The notes under the pieces were generated by a model. It was not told the origin of the DNA, made no database searches, and saw nothing but the letters and a program-made list of their open reading frames with translations. This document shows positions 34,758 to 44,711 of a DNA stretch of 64,000 nucleotides, one piece after another. The position numbers and the translations under genes were made by a program. How positions within the stretch are numbered: the stretch's first letter is position 1; every line of letters starts with the position of its first letter. The stretch lies in assembly GCA_015039315.1 (NCBI GenBank), contig WIDE01000008.1, positions 548,721-612,720 on the forward strand, read 5' to 3'. The DNA comes from Clavulina sp. PMI_390. Its lineage: Eukaryota > Basidiomycota > Agaricomycetes > Cantharellales > Hydnaceae.

Positions 34758-36035
34758 CTAGGAGTTCTGATGAAACTCCTCCCCATTCTTCAGGATTGCC
34801 TTGACAAGCATATCCGCCCCCATCTTGGCCTCTGCTGTGAGGCCCACCATGACCGGAAAGATGTGCACCTGCTTCTCACCCACGATATAGGTGACGTCCA
34901 CTGCCGCCTCTGCCAACTTGTTCACATACGACTCCGTCTCAGGGAACAGGACGTCCCATCCGGCGCTGATGATGATGACCTTTGTTCCCGCCTTGCGCAG
35001 GACGCTGTGGTCGCCGCGCTTCGGGGAGAAGCCGGGGTTCTCGATAATCGCCGTCGGGATAGGGATAGTGTGTGCTTCGCCTTCTAGTGCAATAGAGGGG
35101 GGAACAGGAACCCCTGCGTATATGCGCATCGACAAGTGAGCGCCGTCCACCGTGAGCAAGGGATCGTTGGGCTCAAATAGCAGCATCGCCGGTCGTTCGG
35201 GCAAGGCGAGGTCAGTGGGGCAAGAGATAGCCACAACCTGATGAGGTAGGCGCAACTTTGCAGCATGCACATCATACATCAGTCCCAATGCAATCATCCC
35301 TCCTGCGCTGGAAGTATAGACTGCATCAGCCTTCGCATTCTCAGGACAAAGGCAGACCAGGGAAGACTTACCTGTCGCCCGCCACGATGATTTCTTTGTC
35401 ACCCGCCCGGTCCACAAATTCCTTGTAAACTCCGAGCAACGCCGAGCGCCACTCAGGTCCAGGATTATTCGGACCCAGTGGGTACGGCACAACGACCACC
35501 TCTGCATCAAGCCAGCGCGATAAATAACCACAGAAGCCCCAGTGCCAAGTGGTTCTGCCAGGGCCCAGAGGAGTCAGGACATGTAGTGAAGAGAGCTAGG
35601 AATGGCCACTCACATCGGGTCACGAAAGCTGGATCCATGGAAGTAAAGCACCGTGCGTCGAATGGCTTTGGGGGCTGATGGCGGCGAGACGGTCGTCATC
35701 ACCCAGCCCGACTCCTTGTGTGTCCACTGGCCATAGACACGCTCCTGGCCTTTTTCAAGCACACGATTCACGGCTTTTGCATCAGGAGGGAATTCCCAGA
35801 CCTGAGGACCCTTTGGAAGGACCCTCCAGGGGATTACGGGAGTAGGAGTGATCCCGAATAGATGACGAGGATCAACCTTGCGCAGCACGTAGGATACATT
35901 GCTTGATACCTTGATAGAGAACTTTCGGATGGACAAGAAACCCCAGAAAAGGCTCGTATGCCATGAACCCGTCCGTGGAATATCCACGCGTTTGAGCGTG
36001 CCCGTCACGGTTGGTTCGAACACAACCTGGTCCAT
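34758..36035 (-). CDS. Alpha/beta hydrolase, esterase/lipase type (array copy A)
   Basis: Three exons: 36035-35614, 35554-35372, 35307-34758; 384 aa. HSL-like esterase motifs: oxyanion-hole segment LYFHGSSF (His about 133), nucleophile GDSAGG (Ser about 202, its codon AG|C split by intron 2), acid in GWDVLFPETE (Asp about 320) and base in GEKQVHIFP (His about 350). Typical HSL enzymes have HGGG; here it is HGSS. The N-terminus has a conserved hydrophobic stretch (SWHTSLFWGFLSIRKF) that may attach to membrane. Substrate unknown; candidates are short acyl esters or lactones. The start MDQVVFEP is aligned with sister copies; another ATG lies 12 nt upstream. Exon 1 and exon 2 lengths (422 and 183 nt) are identical in all four copies. 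Confidence 0.92.
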
Positions 36036-36567
36036 CGCTGATATCAATGTCTTTGAAGAGGGCGCCTTAGACAGCTCGGAATATGATGAGAGTGAAAACT
36101 CTCTCTCAAAGAATTTATCTCCCTTTATACGTTGCAGCGCTGATCAAGCAGGAGTTGGTGCTGACAGAGCTAAAGGTGTTGAGGCCGCGGGAGCAACATC
36201 TTCGGGGCCCGCGAAATTGAGGATCGACTGTTATCTTTACATGGCTGAGGTGGCCTCAACAACATGCTCGCAATGTTTCTGACATCGACAGAGCTGACGC
36301 GGTATCAATTGTGCACAGACGGCGGCCGTCGATGTCCAAATTGGGTCGTGACGGCGGCCGAAATATTTCGCACACTCACTCAACTATCCGTAGTTCAATT
36401 ACTTCGTGGAACATGATTGCCTCGAGATTCGACTTAAGATAGACGATTATGAGTCAGTTCCAGGGCGAGCTCCGCATAAGTAGATACGAAGTGCCAAAAA
36501 TGATTCGCCTCGACCGCCGATCTGGTAACATACATAGAGGCGAGGTTTGTCTGACGTCCAAGCTGCC
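36036..36567. other. Spacer between hydrolase copies A and B
   Basis: 532 nt: 3' flank of copy B and promoter region of copy A. It includes the CGG-type repeat. No ORF accepted. Confidence 0.5.
36318..36360. repeat. Direct repeat GACGGCGGCCG with embedded CGG-N3-CCG
   Basis: An 11-bp sequence occurs at 36318-36328 and 36350-36360. The first copy is part of a perfect palindrome GACGG-CGG-CCGTC (36318-36330). Inverted CGG triplets are the classic binding form of Zn2Cys6 regulators. It lies about 280-325 nt upstream of the copy A start codon. That it is functional is inference. Confidence 0.45.
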
Positions 36568-37831
36568 TTACTTTCGGTGAAAGTCTTCCCCATTCTTCAA
36601 AATCGCCATGACGAGCACCTCAGCGGCAGTCGTGCACTCCCCCATGATGCCCACTAAAACTGGGAACACGTGGATTTGTTTCTCTCCAACGATGTACGTG
36701 ACGTCAACCTCTGCTTCCGCTAGCTTCGCCACACAAGCCTCCACGTCAGGGTACAAGACATCCCATTCTCCATTCACGACAATAACCTTCGTCCCAGCGT
36801 CGTGAAGGATCGCTGGATTTCCGGCTAGCGGAGAGTATGCAGCCTGGGAGGCGATCTCGGAAGGCATAGGGATGGTGTAGGTTCTCTCCGCCCGCGCGAT
36901 GGATGAAGGAACGGGAACTCCAGCATAGATGCGCAAGGCCAAGTCAATGTAGGCGACTGTGAGCATAGGGTCATAAGGCTCGATCTCAAGCATAGCTGGG
37001 CGGTTACTCGAAGCCAAGTCGGTGGGAGGAGAAATGGCAACAAGTTGATGGGGAAGAGGTAGATTCGTAGCATGCAAGTCGTAAATTAGACCCAGTACGA
37101 TCGTTCCTCCGGCGCTGAGGAGTAAACCGGCTCAGCTTTCTAATTCCTCGAACGAGGAAGAGAGAAGAATACCTGTCTCCCGCCAGTATTATTTCCTTGT
37201 CACCTGCCCGATCAACGAACTCTCTATAGACACTCAGGAGCGCAGGGCGCCATTGAGGGCCAGGATTATTTGGTCCCAGCGGGTATGGAACCACCACTAC
37301 CTCGGCATCAAGCCGGAGAGAAAGGTAGCTGGAGAATCCCCAGTGGAAGCCGTTTCTAAAGGTACAGCGTGAGTATAACCAGGTCACTGAGGGGGTGATT
37401 CTCGCTTACATGGGACTCTGAAATCCAGAGCCATGAAAATATAAGATTGTCCTTTGAGGAGCTGGGGAGCCCGCTGGCGGGGACACAGTGGTCATAACCC
37501 ACCCGGATTCTTCATTCTTCCACTGTCCAAAGGCACGGTCTTGACCTTTTTCGAGCACACGATTGGCGTCTTTGGCATTAGGGGGGAAGTCCCAGACTTG
37601 AGGGCCCGCTGGGAAGTCCGTCCAGGGAGGTGTAATCGGAGGAGCTCGTCCAACAAGATGACGGGGATCAAGCGATCCAAGAACAGAAGAGAAACTGTTC
37701 GAAGAGCTAAGGAAGAACCTTCGGAGATACAGAAAACTCCAAAAGAACGTGGTATGCCATGATCCTCTCCGTGGAATGTTGATACGTTTAAGCGTGCCAA
37801 TGCCATTTGGCTGTAGCAGGGCTTCGCTCAT
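36568..37831 (-). CDS. Alpha/beta hydrolase, esterase/lipase type (array copy B)
   Basis: Three exons: 37831-37410, 37355-37173, 37114-36568; 383 aa. Catalytic set intact: LYFHGSGF, GDSAGGTIVLG (Ser codon split by intron 2), GEWDVLYPDVE and GEKQIHVFP. The cap and C-terminal region (IPMPSEIASQAAYSPLAG, then GECTTAAEVLV) resembles copy D more than its neighbours A and C. N-terminal hydrophobic segment SWHTTFFWSFLYLRRFF. Same strand as the other copies, with its own promoter region. Substrate unknown. Confidence 0.92.
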
Positions 37832-38198
37832 GGTGCCTGCAATAGCGAAGTAGAGGCTTTGAGGGCGCTTCTAAACCCTGGGTGATGGGAAGGAGCACAT
37901 ACTCCCTATCCTCGTCATGGTGGGATAAGCCACCGTGACGGTTCCGGTGAAGCTCGGCGGCTGCACGTATTGACTAACGGTCATGACTTTCCGATATTTT
38001 GGGCGCTCAGATTGGCGATGCCCAAAGTGTCTTGGCAATAACGTCTGTGAACACGGTAGGAATTGTGGCCAATCCCGATGTCCTATTGACTCTAGGAATT
38101 CTGATTACTCTATAAGAGCTTGCTGGTGCTGGTGTACGTTGACAAATTGGGAAATGTATCCGACTGAATCCAGAAGATAAAAGCTCTCGCAGTATTGG
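37832..38198. other. Spacer between hydrolase copies B and C
   Basis: 367 nt, promoter region of copy B and 3' flank of copy C. It contains GCCACCGT, also present in similar form (GCCACCAT) upstream of copy D, as expected for related copies. Confidence 0.45.
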
Positions 38199-39490
38199 TC
38201 AAATAGCAGACTTCCCATTCTTTTGGTGGGAATCTTCTTCATTCCTTAAGATTGCCTGAACAATCATATTGGCAGCCATCTTAGACTCCTTCACCGATCC
38301 CACCATCACAGGGAAGATATGGAACTGCTTCTCCCCCACGATGTAGGTGACATCCACCCCTGCTTTTGCAAGCATCTCCACATAATGTTCCGCATCCGGA
38401 TACAGAATGTCCCACTCGCCATTCACAACAATGACCTTTGTCCCAGCTTCACGTAGGAATGCTGGATTTCCAGCCTGTGGCGAGTATGCCGGGTTTGTGG
38501 CCATTTCGACAGGCATAGTGATAGTGTACGCTTTCCCTGCATGAGCGACAGATGCGGGGACGGATACACCTGCATAGACTCGCAAAGCTACGTGAGCATA
38601 GTCCACGGCAAGGAAGGGGTCATACGGCTCAATAGTGAGCATTGCTGACCGCGCAGCCAATGCCAAATCGGTGGGGGGACAGATCGCCACAATCTGATGC
38701 GGTAGTGGCAGATTCGCTGCATGAAGCTCATACACCAACCCAAGAGAAATCATGCCCCCCGCGCTGACCATCAGAGACTTTCAGCGACCATTCCCTTCAA
38801 GAAAGTATCGAACAAAGCTACCTGTCACCGGCCACAATGATCTCTTTGCCGCCTGCCCGACTAACGAATTCTTTGTAAACGCTCAGGAGTGCAGACCGCC
38901 ACTCAGGTCCGGGATTATTGATACCCAGTGGGTAGGGCGCTACGACCACTTCGGCGTCTAGCCAACGAGAGAGATAGCCACAAAATCCCCAGTGGGCCTC
39001 AGATCTGCAAGAATGACGTTAGGGAATTTAGACCGCCACAAACCGCCAACGTGATGGCGTGTACGCACATAGGACTCTGGAATCCAGACCCATGGAAGTA
39101 TAGGATTGACCTTCTAACGGCCGAAAGATCCGTTTGAGGGGAAAGGGTGGTCAAAACCCAGCCAGACTCCTTGTTCTCCCATTGCCCAGCCACACGCTCC
39201 TGGCCACTTTCAATAAAGCCATTAACATACCGAGAATCAGGAGGGAACTTCCAGATCTGTGGACCTCTCGGAAGAACCTTCCGGAATGGCGGAAGTCCAG
39301 GAGCTAGTCCAATGAGTCGACGAGGATCGAGCATACGGAATATTGAGCTTATATTGTTCAACGCCCTGAAGTAGAACCTTCGAAGGTACAGGAAGCCCCA
39401 GAATAGTGCAGTATGCCATGAACCTGTCCTTGGAATATCTACACGCTTGAGGGTACCAGTCACTGTCGGCTCGAAGAGGGCTTGGGGCAT
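38199..39490 (-). CDS. Alpha/beta hydrolase, esterase/lipase type (array copy C)
   Basis: Three exons: 39490-39069, 39004-38822, 38763-38199; 389 aa, slightly longer at the C-terminus (ends KNGKSAI). Catalytic residues are all present: LYFHGSGF, GDSAGGMISLG, GEWDILYPDAE and GEKQFHIFP. It resembles copy A in HWGFCGYLSRWLDAEVVV and in the C-terminal KESKMAANMIV (copy A EAKMGADMLV). One substitution set, RAGGKEII for RAGDKEII, is specific to C. Substrate unknown. Confidence 0.92.
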
Positions 39491-39936
39491 ATCGGAACAA
39501 GTCAGCGGGCTCCAAAGGAAGGGAGGGGTTTGTACTGGGTTGCAACAAGTTCCTCATCGCAGTCCTGTTTATTTATGATTATCGTCACCTGAGCATAGAG
39601 GCTTCGCTGACAAGGTTGGGGCAAGAAATAACTTTTATCCTCGGCCCGGCTTACAGGCCGATGTTTGGTGGCCAAATACTGGCCTCCATTCTCTCGTTCC
39701 ACTTTCAGTACTTGGACTATCATTTCTGCGATTTATCCGTGAGTGGAGCGGCTTCCTATTATACTGGATCCTTCGCCTGTTGTTGCTGTGATAACTGACG
39801 CAGAATAGACCACTCTAGCTCAATAAAAGGCTATCCCCTGCGTACGTGAACCAAGAATTCCAAAAAAAAAATCATTTTGATCACCAATATACTATTGGAA
39901 TACACTGAAACAAAGTTTTCCAGCATTTGGCATTCC
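39491..39936. other. Spacer between hydrolase copies C and D
   Basis: 446 nt with a poly-A run near 39864-39872. No ORF accepted; promoter region of copy C. Confidence 0.45.
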
Positions 39937-41199
39937 CTACTTTTGGTGAAAGTCTTCGCTATTTTTCAATATTGCCTTGACAAGGACTGTAGCAGCAGTT
40001 GTACACTCCGTCATAATCCCCGCTAACACAGGGAAGACGTGGATCTGCTTTTCCCCAACAATATATGTGGTATCAACCTTAGCTTCCGCTAGCTTCGCCA
40101 CATATGCCTCCAGATCAGGATACAGCACGTCCCACTCCCCATTCACGACAATGACCTTCGTGCCAGCCTCGCGGAAGATTACTGGATCCCCAGCCAGTGG
40201 AGAGTACGCAGCCTGAGAGGCGATCTCAGAAGGGATGGGAATAGTGTAGGCTCTCTCAGCCTTCGCAGTGGACGGAGGAACGGGCACTCCAGCATAGATG
40301 CGCAATGCCAGGTCAAGGTCATTGACTGTGAGAATGGGATCATTTGGCTCAATGGGGAGCATAGCTGGACGTTTGCTCATTGCCAAATCGGTAGGGGGAG
40401 AAATAGCAACAATTTGATGAGGAAAAGTCAGCTTTGCGGCACCCAGGTCATACATTAAGCCGAGAATAATCATTCCTCCGGCGCTATGGAGTAGGCCTGC
40501 TTAGCTTTTCGCGTTCCTAGAACATAAACAACAGAGATACCTGTCTCCCACCAAAAGCATCTCCTTGTCGCCTGCTCGATCAACGAACTCTCTGTAGACA
40601 CTCAGCAGCGCAGAACGTCATCGAGGGCCAGGATTATTTGGACCCAGCGGATATGGCACCACAACCACTTCTGCATTAAGCTGATGAGAAAGATAACCAG
40701 AAAAGCCCCAATGGAAGCCGTTTCTACGAGGACAGTTTCAGAGAACTGAGGGAACGGAGATACTGGTATCCACGTACATTGGATTTTGAAATCCAGAGCC
40801 GTGGAAATAAAGGATCGACCTTCGAATACTTGAGGAGTCCGCAGGTGGGGATACAATTGTCATGACCCAGCCGGATTCTTCGTTTTTCCACTGCTCAAAT
40901 GCACGCTCTTGTCCTTTCTCAAGCAAGCGATTGACGTTCATAGCATGCGGAGGGAAGTCCCAGACTTGAGGGCCCGCTGGGAAATCCTTCCAAGGTGGTG
41001 TAATCGGAGGTGCTCGCCCAACGAGATGACGAGGGTCAAGGATTCCCAGCACAAATGCTATGTTCGCAAAGGTATTGAGGATGAACCTGCGGAGGTATAG
41101 GAAACTCCAAAAGATCGCCGTGTTCCATGATCCTGTTCGTGGTATGTCAATGCGTTTGAGTGTGCCAGTCACGATTGGCTGAAACGTGGTTTCGCCCAT
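39937..41199 (-). pseudogene. Alpha/beta hydrolase copy D with in-frame nonsense codon
   Basis: Exons 41199-40778, 40723-40541 and 40483-39937 are colinear with the intact copies, with the same exon lengths as copy B, conserved splice sites and intact frame. However, codon 176 in exon 2 is TGA (nt 40620-40618) where copies A, B and C have TGG in NNPGP-x-W-R. Translation would end at 175 aa, after LYFHGSGF but before the nucleophile. The downstream part still reads GDSAGGMIILG, GEWDVLYPD and GEKQIHVFP without other damage, so the lesion looks recent, or is a sequencing error or a polymorphism. Nearest relative in the array is copy B. Confidence 0.85.
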
Positions 41200-41288
41200 G
41201 GCGCTGATGGTATGAGTGAGAGGGCATTGGACGTCTTTATATCTTTGGCCATGGGAGGAAACGAAGCCCTAGTACCGTGGCTATCTTC

Positions 41289-41540
41289 TCATGCTAAAAT
41301 GAGCCACCATCGGCGGGCAAATCGTATTGAGTTCGAGAGGCGATTAAGGTTTCTGATAAGATGCTTCTTGGGCTCGTGATCTCTTGGCTGTGAATAATAT
41401 AAAAATTGAGGGAGAAGTGAGGAAAACATTGAAAAATACAATAACCTCCAGAATACGGCACTATAACATAGCCCTGCCCGTGGAATATCCGTACGCTTGA
41501 GCTTGCCAGTTACTATTGGCCGGAATAGGGTTTCGGACAC
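41289..41540 (-). pseudogene. 5' relic of a fifth hydrolase copy (copy E)
   Basis: The first about 35-60 codons match exon 1 of the array genes (MSETLFRPIVTGKLKR, then DIPRAG and VFWRLLYF), after which similarity fades and the frame ends at 41289. No HG motif, GDSAGG or catalytic Asp/His follows; copy D begins 89 nt further on. It is therefore a truncated remnant. Whether it is transcribed is unknown. Confidence 0.8.
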
Positions 41541-41902
41541 CGTAGGGAACCAGAGATAAAGACATTGATAGAACAGGGACCGATCAGCAAAAAGAGACGT
41601 TCTCTTGTTGGCGAAGAAGATATTATCATGGCTCCATTATAAGTGGCGTGTGGGTAGCATCACCCGAACGAAGAGGCTGCTGGTTACGCTGACAGGCTGG
41701 AGGTGTCTCTCGCCTTTCATGCACGCAGATACTCGGGCACCAGACATTAGTGCAATACTCTGACGACAAGATTGTAAATCTATAATGTCTATTGGTTCTC
41801 AGCCTCGCCAATTGAAACATGGAGAATTAGATGATTATGAATATCCAGAATATATGCAAAGCCCACGTTTCAGTTCCTTGACTTGGGCGGTCTTAGAACT
41901 CC
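41541..41902. other. Spacer between hydrolase relic E and the P450
   Basis: 362 nt downstream of the P450 stop; short ORFs only. Confidence 0.45.
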
Positions 41903-44392
41903 CTACGACGCGACAGCTTTGACTAGAAGTGGCAACTGCCACCCCTCCTGGCGGCGCGATTTAATCCTTGGACGCATTACCGGACTACCAAATAGATGAA
42001 ATGATGAGTAGTCCACAATGGAACAAACAAATGGCTGAAGACGCACTGAGATTTAGCCTCGATATCTTCAGCAGGCACAGCAAGACTAAAATCCATCACT
42101 CGAATAAGCGAGAACAGCATGGTCTTCATTCTAAGAACAAGGAATAAGCAATGAGCTCAGACAGCCTAGTCCTGAGCTTGAATGACAGAGCCACTTACTC
42201 GAGGATCGAAAAGCGGTACCCGATGCATGCACGGGGGCCAGCGAGGAAAGTTGGCAGCGCTACTGATGGCATGTCCCGCGCACCCTCTGGCAGCACTGTA
42301 CCATCGACCCAGCGCTCGGGACGGAACTCATCGGAGTCGGGACCCCACAGTTCAGGATCGATATTCATCGGTAAAATGGGGATCATGATATTGGTGTGCT
42401 TTGGGACACTATTATGAAACGAGAGTGTCAACCATCAACTAATCCGTGAGCAAGGCTCAGTAGTTTGAGGGACCCACAAGATCTCTTGCCGAGTCACTCC
42501 ATCGGTGCCAATAAATGGTTTGGATAGAGGAATAACGCAATCTTTACTGGCAACCCGAGTAGTTTGAGGAACTGGAGAGAAAACCCGCAAGGTCTCTCGA
42601 ACCACGGCATCGAGATATTGCAGCGCGTTAAGTTCGTCGTAGGATGGAGAGTCGGAGGGAAAAGCCAGCACTTCAGCACGGAGGCGTTCTTGCGTTCCAG
42701 GTTTCGAGCACATTCCAAAAAGTGCCCAGGTAATGGCGTTCCTAGAAAGATCAACTCTGGGTAAGAAAACGATGAGAGCAAGTTGGGAGCAATATAGCTT
42801 ACGCCGTCGTATCATTTCCGGCCAACAGGAAAGTGGAGATTTCTTAGGAGCAAACCGTCAGTATGGACTCGAACCAGACAATGGCCATGTTAATTGGGGT
42901 ACTCACGAGCCATCACTTCTTCATCTGACAGTCTCTGCTGAGGTGTAAGATCTGCTGCCATGTTGGAACGCACTGGAGCGTTAAAGAAATGCTGGTTAGC
43001 TTGAGAAGCTCCATGCTATCAAAATGATAGAGCTCACCCAGCGTGCTCAGCAAGTCCCTCCCGGCCAACTGCTTCGAGCCCACCTTTTCCGTCGCCGAAC
43101 TGAGCAAGACCATATCCTTCTTCTCTTTCAGAAGATCTAGACCTAGCTTCCGAATGACATCATGCGCACTGCTTATCGCCTGACTACGACCGGTCTTGTC
43201 CGGCTGATGTTCCAATAAACATCAATCATCGTACAGACTAAAGCATGTACATCGCCACTTACGATGAGTTTCAATGCGGGGAAAAGTCTTTTGGCCGTCT
43301 CCCATGGGCCAAGTCCTTCGAGAGACCCAAAGAGGCGGTTGAATGCCTGGAAGAGCTCGCTGTTCTCAGCATCGTCGATCGCCTGAGCGTTGTGGCCGAA
43401 CCCTATAACAATTGTGGGTTAGGTTATCGCGCCTAGAGAACAAATAACTGAGCGACAGACCTGCGGCACTAATAACATCAAGGGTTGCCCGGTTTGCATA
43501 GTCATAGATGTCAACTAGTAGGGCTAGGTCCTTGTGATTCGCGACATTGTCCAGCAATGTGTCTCGAAGCTAGTATAGGACCAGACTGAGCACCGGCCGC
43601 CTCTCAAGGAGCCGTAAAATGAGGCCGCAGACTTACGTGTAGCGATTTATCCATGAATATGGGGAACATCTCTTTCATCTGAGGGGCTCCAAAGGACGGG
43701 CTCTATGAGAATATGACCATAAGGACTTGCAGAAGGCTGGAGCAATGCTCAAAATCAGACAGACCATGATTTTCCGTTGCCGAGAGTGAGTTTGTCCCTC
43801 CGTAATCACGAGTCCTGGACGAAAGGAAGATGAATCAAAAGGCTGCAGACGTCGACTGCCATTAGGGTAGGAATAACAAACCTTGTCCTAGCCAGGCCCC
43901 GAGGGCGCGTCTGACCACCACTGGTTTGGGGAAATTATACGATTCTGCAATAAGGATGTGATGGAGAGCAGCCTTGTCTGTTGTGCAAACGCGGGGAATC
44001 TTGAAGCGTTGACAGCTTAGGTGAGGAGAAGACGCTCTATATGTGGTGTCCTGAACTTACCGAAAGTGCAGACTCGAATCTGATCACAGGTCCAAGTTCT
44101 CTTAGCCATCGAGAAAGCTGAATGCTCGAGTTATGTTGTTTCGTTACTGCTCCGTGGCCCCTCACAAACGTACTTCCCTTTGGTCGTGGAATATGACGAA
44201 GGTGCCAGAGTGAGCGAAGCACGCGTGTGTATAACTGGAGCAGCGGTACGTTCCCTCAGGTCAGCTCTATGAGGTAATCGAGTGGAAGGCCACACAAACC
44301 AAATGGGCTGTAGTGATTACGAAGGTGGATGCCGTGATGATCAGGGCAAGTTGTACCGTTACCCATACGGTTCTGTTGTCTTCCCCGGCCAT
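41903..44392 (-). CDS. Cytochrome P450 monooxygenase
   Basis: Fourteen exons: 44392-44300, 44234-44061, 43999-43882, 43814-43765, 43702-43637, 43569-43461, 43402-43263, 43203-43038, 42972-42907, 42842-42803, 42741-42478, 42408-42199, 42130-42047, 41984-41903; 553 aa. All P450 signatures are present: an N-terminal membrane anchor (VQLALIITASTFVITTAHL), C-helix region HSRQRKIM, I-helix AGNDTTA, K-helix ETLR, FRPERW and heme-binding FLAGPRACIGYRF with the axial Cys. It is ER-anchored and needs NADPH-P450 reductase. The start at 44392 gives a short lumenal N-terminus; ATGs at 44440 and 44530 are in frame but would lengthen it. Substrate unknown. It is on the same strand as the hydrolase array and divergent from a secreted phosphatase. 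Confidence 0.93.
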
Positions 44393-44611
44393 TCTGTTGT
44401 TGGTGGAGGGGGAAATGAGTACCAAAGCGTCCTTAGTCATATTTATGAGGTGGCGAAAGGTGTTGGGGGCTGGATCCCCACCTCGGCTGATGCGGGGATC
44501 TGTGGGACTACACACCGTCAGAACCGACAAACTAAATATAACACGGGCCTAACTCCCGCTGTGCGGTGCGGGAGCAAATGAATTTTGGGAGAACATAAGC
44601 CGAGGTGATTT

Positions 44612-44641
44612 GCCAAGTGAGGGTCACGTTTGTCACTTGGC
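44612..44641. promoter_or_regulatory. Perfect 9-bp inverted repeat around CACGTT in a divergent promoter
   Basis: GCCAAGTGA (44612-44620) and TCACTTGGC (44633-44641) are exact reverse complements with a 12-nt spacer containing TCACGTTT. It sits 71-100 nt before the phosphatase ATG and about 220-250 nt before the P450 ATG. CACGTT is a known lower-affinity site for bHLH factors such as yeast Pho4. Function is inferred. Confidence 0.5.
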
Positions 44642-44711
44642 TCGCAAAAGGGAGCACGATCCTAGCCAACAACCCACCATCATGCTTTGACAGAGATTCC
44701 AGACCACAGAC

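Larger units (their letters stand above)
34758..41540 (-). repeat. Tandem gene array of five hydrolase units
   Basis: Five head-to-tail units in the order A-B-C-D-E along increasing coordinates, with start-to-start spacing of about 1.7-1.8 kb for A-D. Units A and C are alike and units B and D are alike, so the array is best explained by duplication of a two-gene block, with E a remnant of another unit. Confidence 0.8.

Noticed and set aside
34758..41540. Array as a transposon or integrated element
   Set aside because: Repeated units are whole spliced genes with their own promoters; no terminal repeats, transposase or reverse transcriptase are present.
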